Source: Vibrio penaeicida (GTDB lineage Bacteria; Pseudomonadota; Gammaproteobacteria; Enterobacterales; Vibrionaceae). From it: a DNA stretch of 64,000 nucleotides. Below, in pieces: positions 63,190-64,000 of this stretch. The number at the start of each line of letters is the position of its first letter. Position 1 is the stretch's first letter. Under the pieces are notes generated by a model. It did not search any database. It was not told where the DNA came from and was given only the letters and a program-made list of their open reading frames with translations. Both the position numbers and the translations under genes were made by a program. The DNA lies in the NCBI RefSeq assembly GCF_019977755.1, contig NZ_AP025145.1, forward strand, positions 2,232,001-2,296,000. The letters are read 5' to 3'.

Positions 63190-63376
63190 GCCAGTGAGCC
63201 ATAAGGGAGCGTGTGGCACCCTGTTTTACCTTGGCAAAAAGTCACGATATAACAACCTAGAAAATTGAACTGACAATTTCTAACTCTGTTTTGACAAATC
63301 CCCCCATCAGCACGGCAAACTTCTTCGCACTTCTGTTCATCGTACTTTAAAACCAATAAATCAATCAGGAATGGCT

Positions 63377-63721
63377 ATGGAGTTTACTCAACAAGACCGC
63401 GAAGCACTTTATCAAATCTGGATGTCGCAAAAAGCCAAAATGCGTATGACTCAAATGGAAATCACGAAACGACTTGGGATAAGCCAAATCGATTTTTCCG
63501 AGCTTTTAAGAGGAAGTGCACGGTTAGAGCCGGCTTTTGTTGAACAGTTTTGCAGTCAATTACACGTCGATCCTAAATCGGTTATCCCTTCACTAAAAAA
63601 CAACAATAACCCCAGCCAGATTATCTATCTGAAAAGTCGCATCACCGTCGATGGAGAGATCAAAAAAACCTACATTGAAGGTAACCAAGTCATTGTTGAG
63701 TATGCACATTCTATTGAATAA
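63377..63721 (+). CDS. Small HTH DNA-binding protein (XRE-like)
   Basis: 114 residues from ATG 63377 (AGGA seven bases upstream). Residues 1-60 look like a Cro/CI-type HTH (MTQMEITKRLGISQIDFSEL, LRGSARLEPAFVEQFCSQLH). The remaining 50 residues (IYLKSRITVDGEIKKTYIEG) form an unrecognised C-terminal part. Possible regulator; target unknown. Confidence 0.7.
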   Translation: MEFTQQDREALYQIWMSQKAKMRMTQMEITKRLGISQIDFSELLRGSARLEPAFVEQFCSQLHVDPKSVIPSLKNNNNPSQIIYLKSRITVDGEIKKTYIEGNQVIVEYAHSIE

Positions 63722-63919
63722 TTAACATCATAACCCCAGTGGTATCACTTAGAAAAAGCGCCAGCGCTTATGTTAAAGATTAGAATTGAAAATGCGTCTT
63801 TTAGCCCAAATTTCGCCAGCATTTGTATTCAACTTTTTAACGTATAGAGATTCGTTCCAATTCACCATCACAATTTAGAGTAAAAACACTAACTCAATTT
63901 AATAAGGGAGTTAATGCTT

Positions 63920-64000
63920 ATGCTCAGTTATCTATTACCCGTTATAACCAGTTTTAGTGCAATGCAACCATTCACATCACTGCTGGACTTAGACGTAACT
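63920..64000 (+). CDS. Unknown protein (partial, cut by window end)
   Basis: AAGGGAG lies nine bases before ATG 63920 (ATG 63914 is in the same frame). The 27 codons seen begin MLSYLLPVITSFSAMQPFTS; too short to classify. Confidence 0.4.
   Translation, partial: MLSYLLPVITSFSAMQPFTSLLDLDVT

Overview
The window looks like chromosomal DNA from a marine gamma-proteobacterium of the Vibrionaceae, probably Vibrio or a close relative. The signs are two vibriolysin-type M4 proteases with PPC tails, a secreted M28 leucyl aminopeptidase with PPC tails, a complete rbsDACBKR operon, an assimilatory nitrate reductase with a C-terminal [2Fe-2S] domain, moderate GC with AT-rich intergenic regions, and a short mobile repeat carrying TATACCCAAAT inverted ends. 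The assignment rests on gene content only. I saw no rRNA, tRNA, CRISPR array, prophage or transposase gene.

Layout. 1-4.0 kb: assimilatory nitrate operon (nasA, cobA, TrpD2/YbiB-like) on the minus strand, behind a sigma-54 promoter and a leader that can fold as an ANTAR-type antitermination element. 4.0-10.5 kb: mixed single genes (transglutaminase-like, LysE exporter with AraC, glycosyltransferase, GFA, GNAT, TM2). 10.5-13.9 kb: a UbiB-like gene remnant, a Fur-boxed operon of a lone Aer-like PAS protein and a CysJ-like diflavin reductase, a broken methyltransferase and a CAP-domain lipoprotein. 14.0-20.3 kb: ribose operon with an RbsR operator and an unusual 39-bp in-frame tandem duplication in rbsD. 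20.4-23.4 kb: LysR, Asp/Glu racemase and amino-acid symporter. 23.5-29.7 kb: second LysE exporter, nucleotidyltransferase ending in a microsatellite, zinc-ribbon rhomboid protease with a one-TM partner, beta-hydroxyacid dehydrogenase, YebC/YeeN, and a LysR remnant.

30.4-40.5 kb is an extracellular protease island, all on the plus strand, with long AT-rich promoter regions: vibriolysin 1, a separate propeptide-like protein followed by a reprolysin-like M12 protease that lacks its own propeptide, an M28 aminopeptidase, and vibriolysin 2 with a small upstream ORF overlapping its start. Together these would digest extracellular protein to peptides and amino acids. 40.7-50 kb: catalase, beta-barrel protein, SLC13 transporter with LysR, MscS channel, HD hydrolase with XRE regulator, PlsC-like acyltransferase, a 267-bp MITE-like repeat and a lipase-like hydrolase. 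50-64 kb: lipoprotein, exporters, nitroreductase, esterases, a membrane-bound AraC regulator next to a lipoprotein hydrolase, SoxR with a near-perfect SoxR box driving a divergent MFS pump, flavin reductase, fasciclin protein and small cytoplasmic proteins. The last gene is cut by the window end.

The points most worth a second look are the split propeptide/M12 protease pair, the Fur-boxed PAS plus diflavin reductase operon, the sigma-54/ANTAR leader of nasA, the rbsD active-site duplication and the zinc-ribbon rhomboid with its membrane partner. None of these could be tested against a database here.
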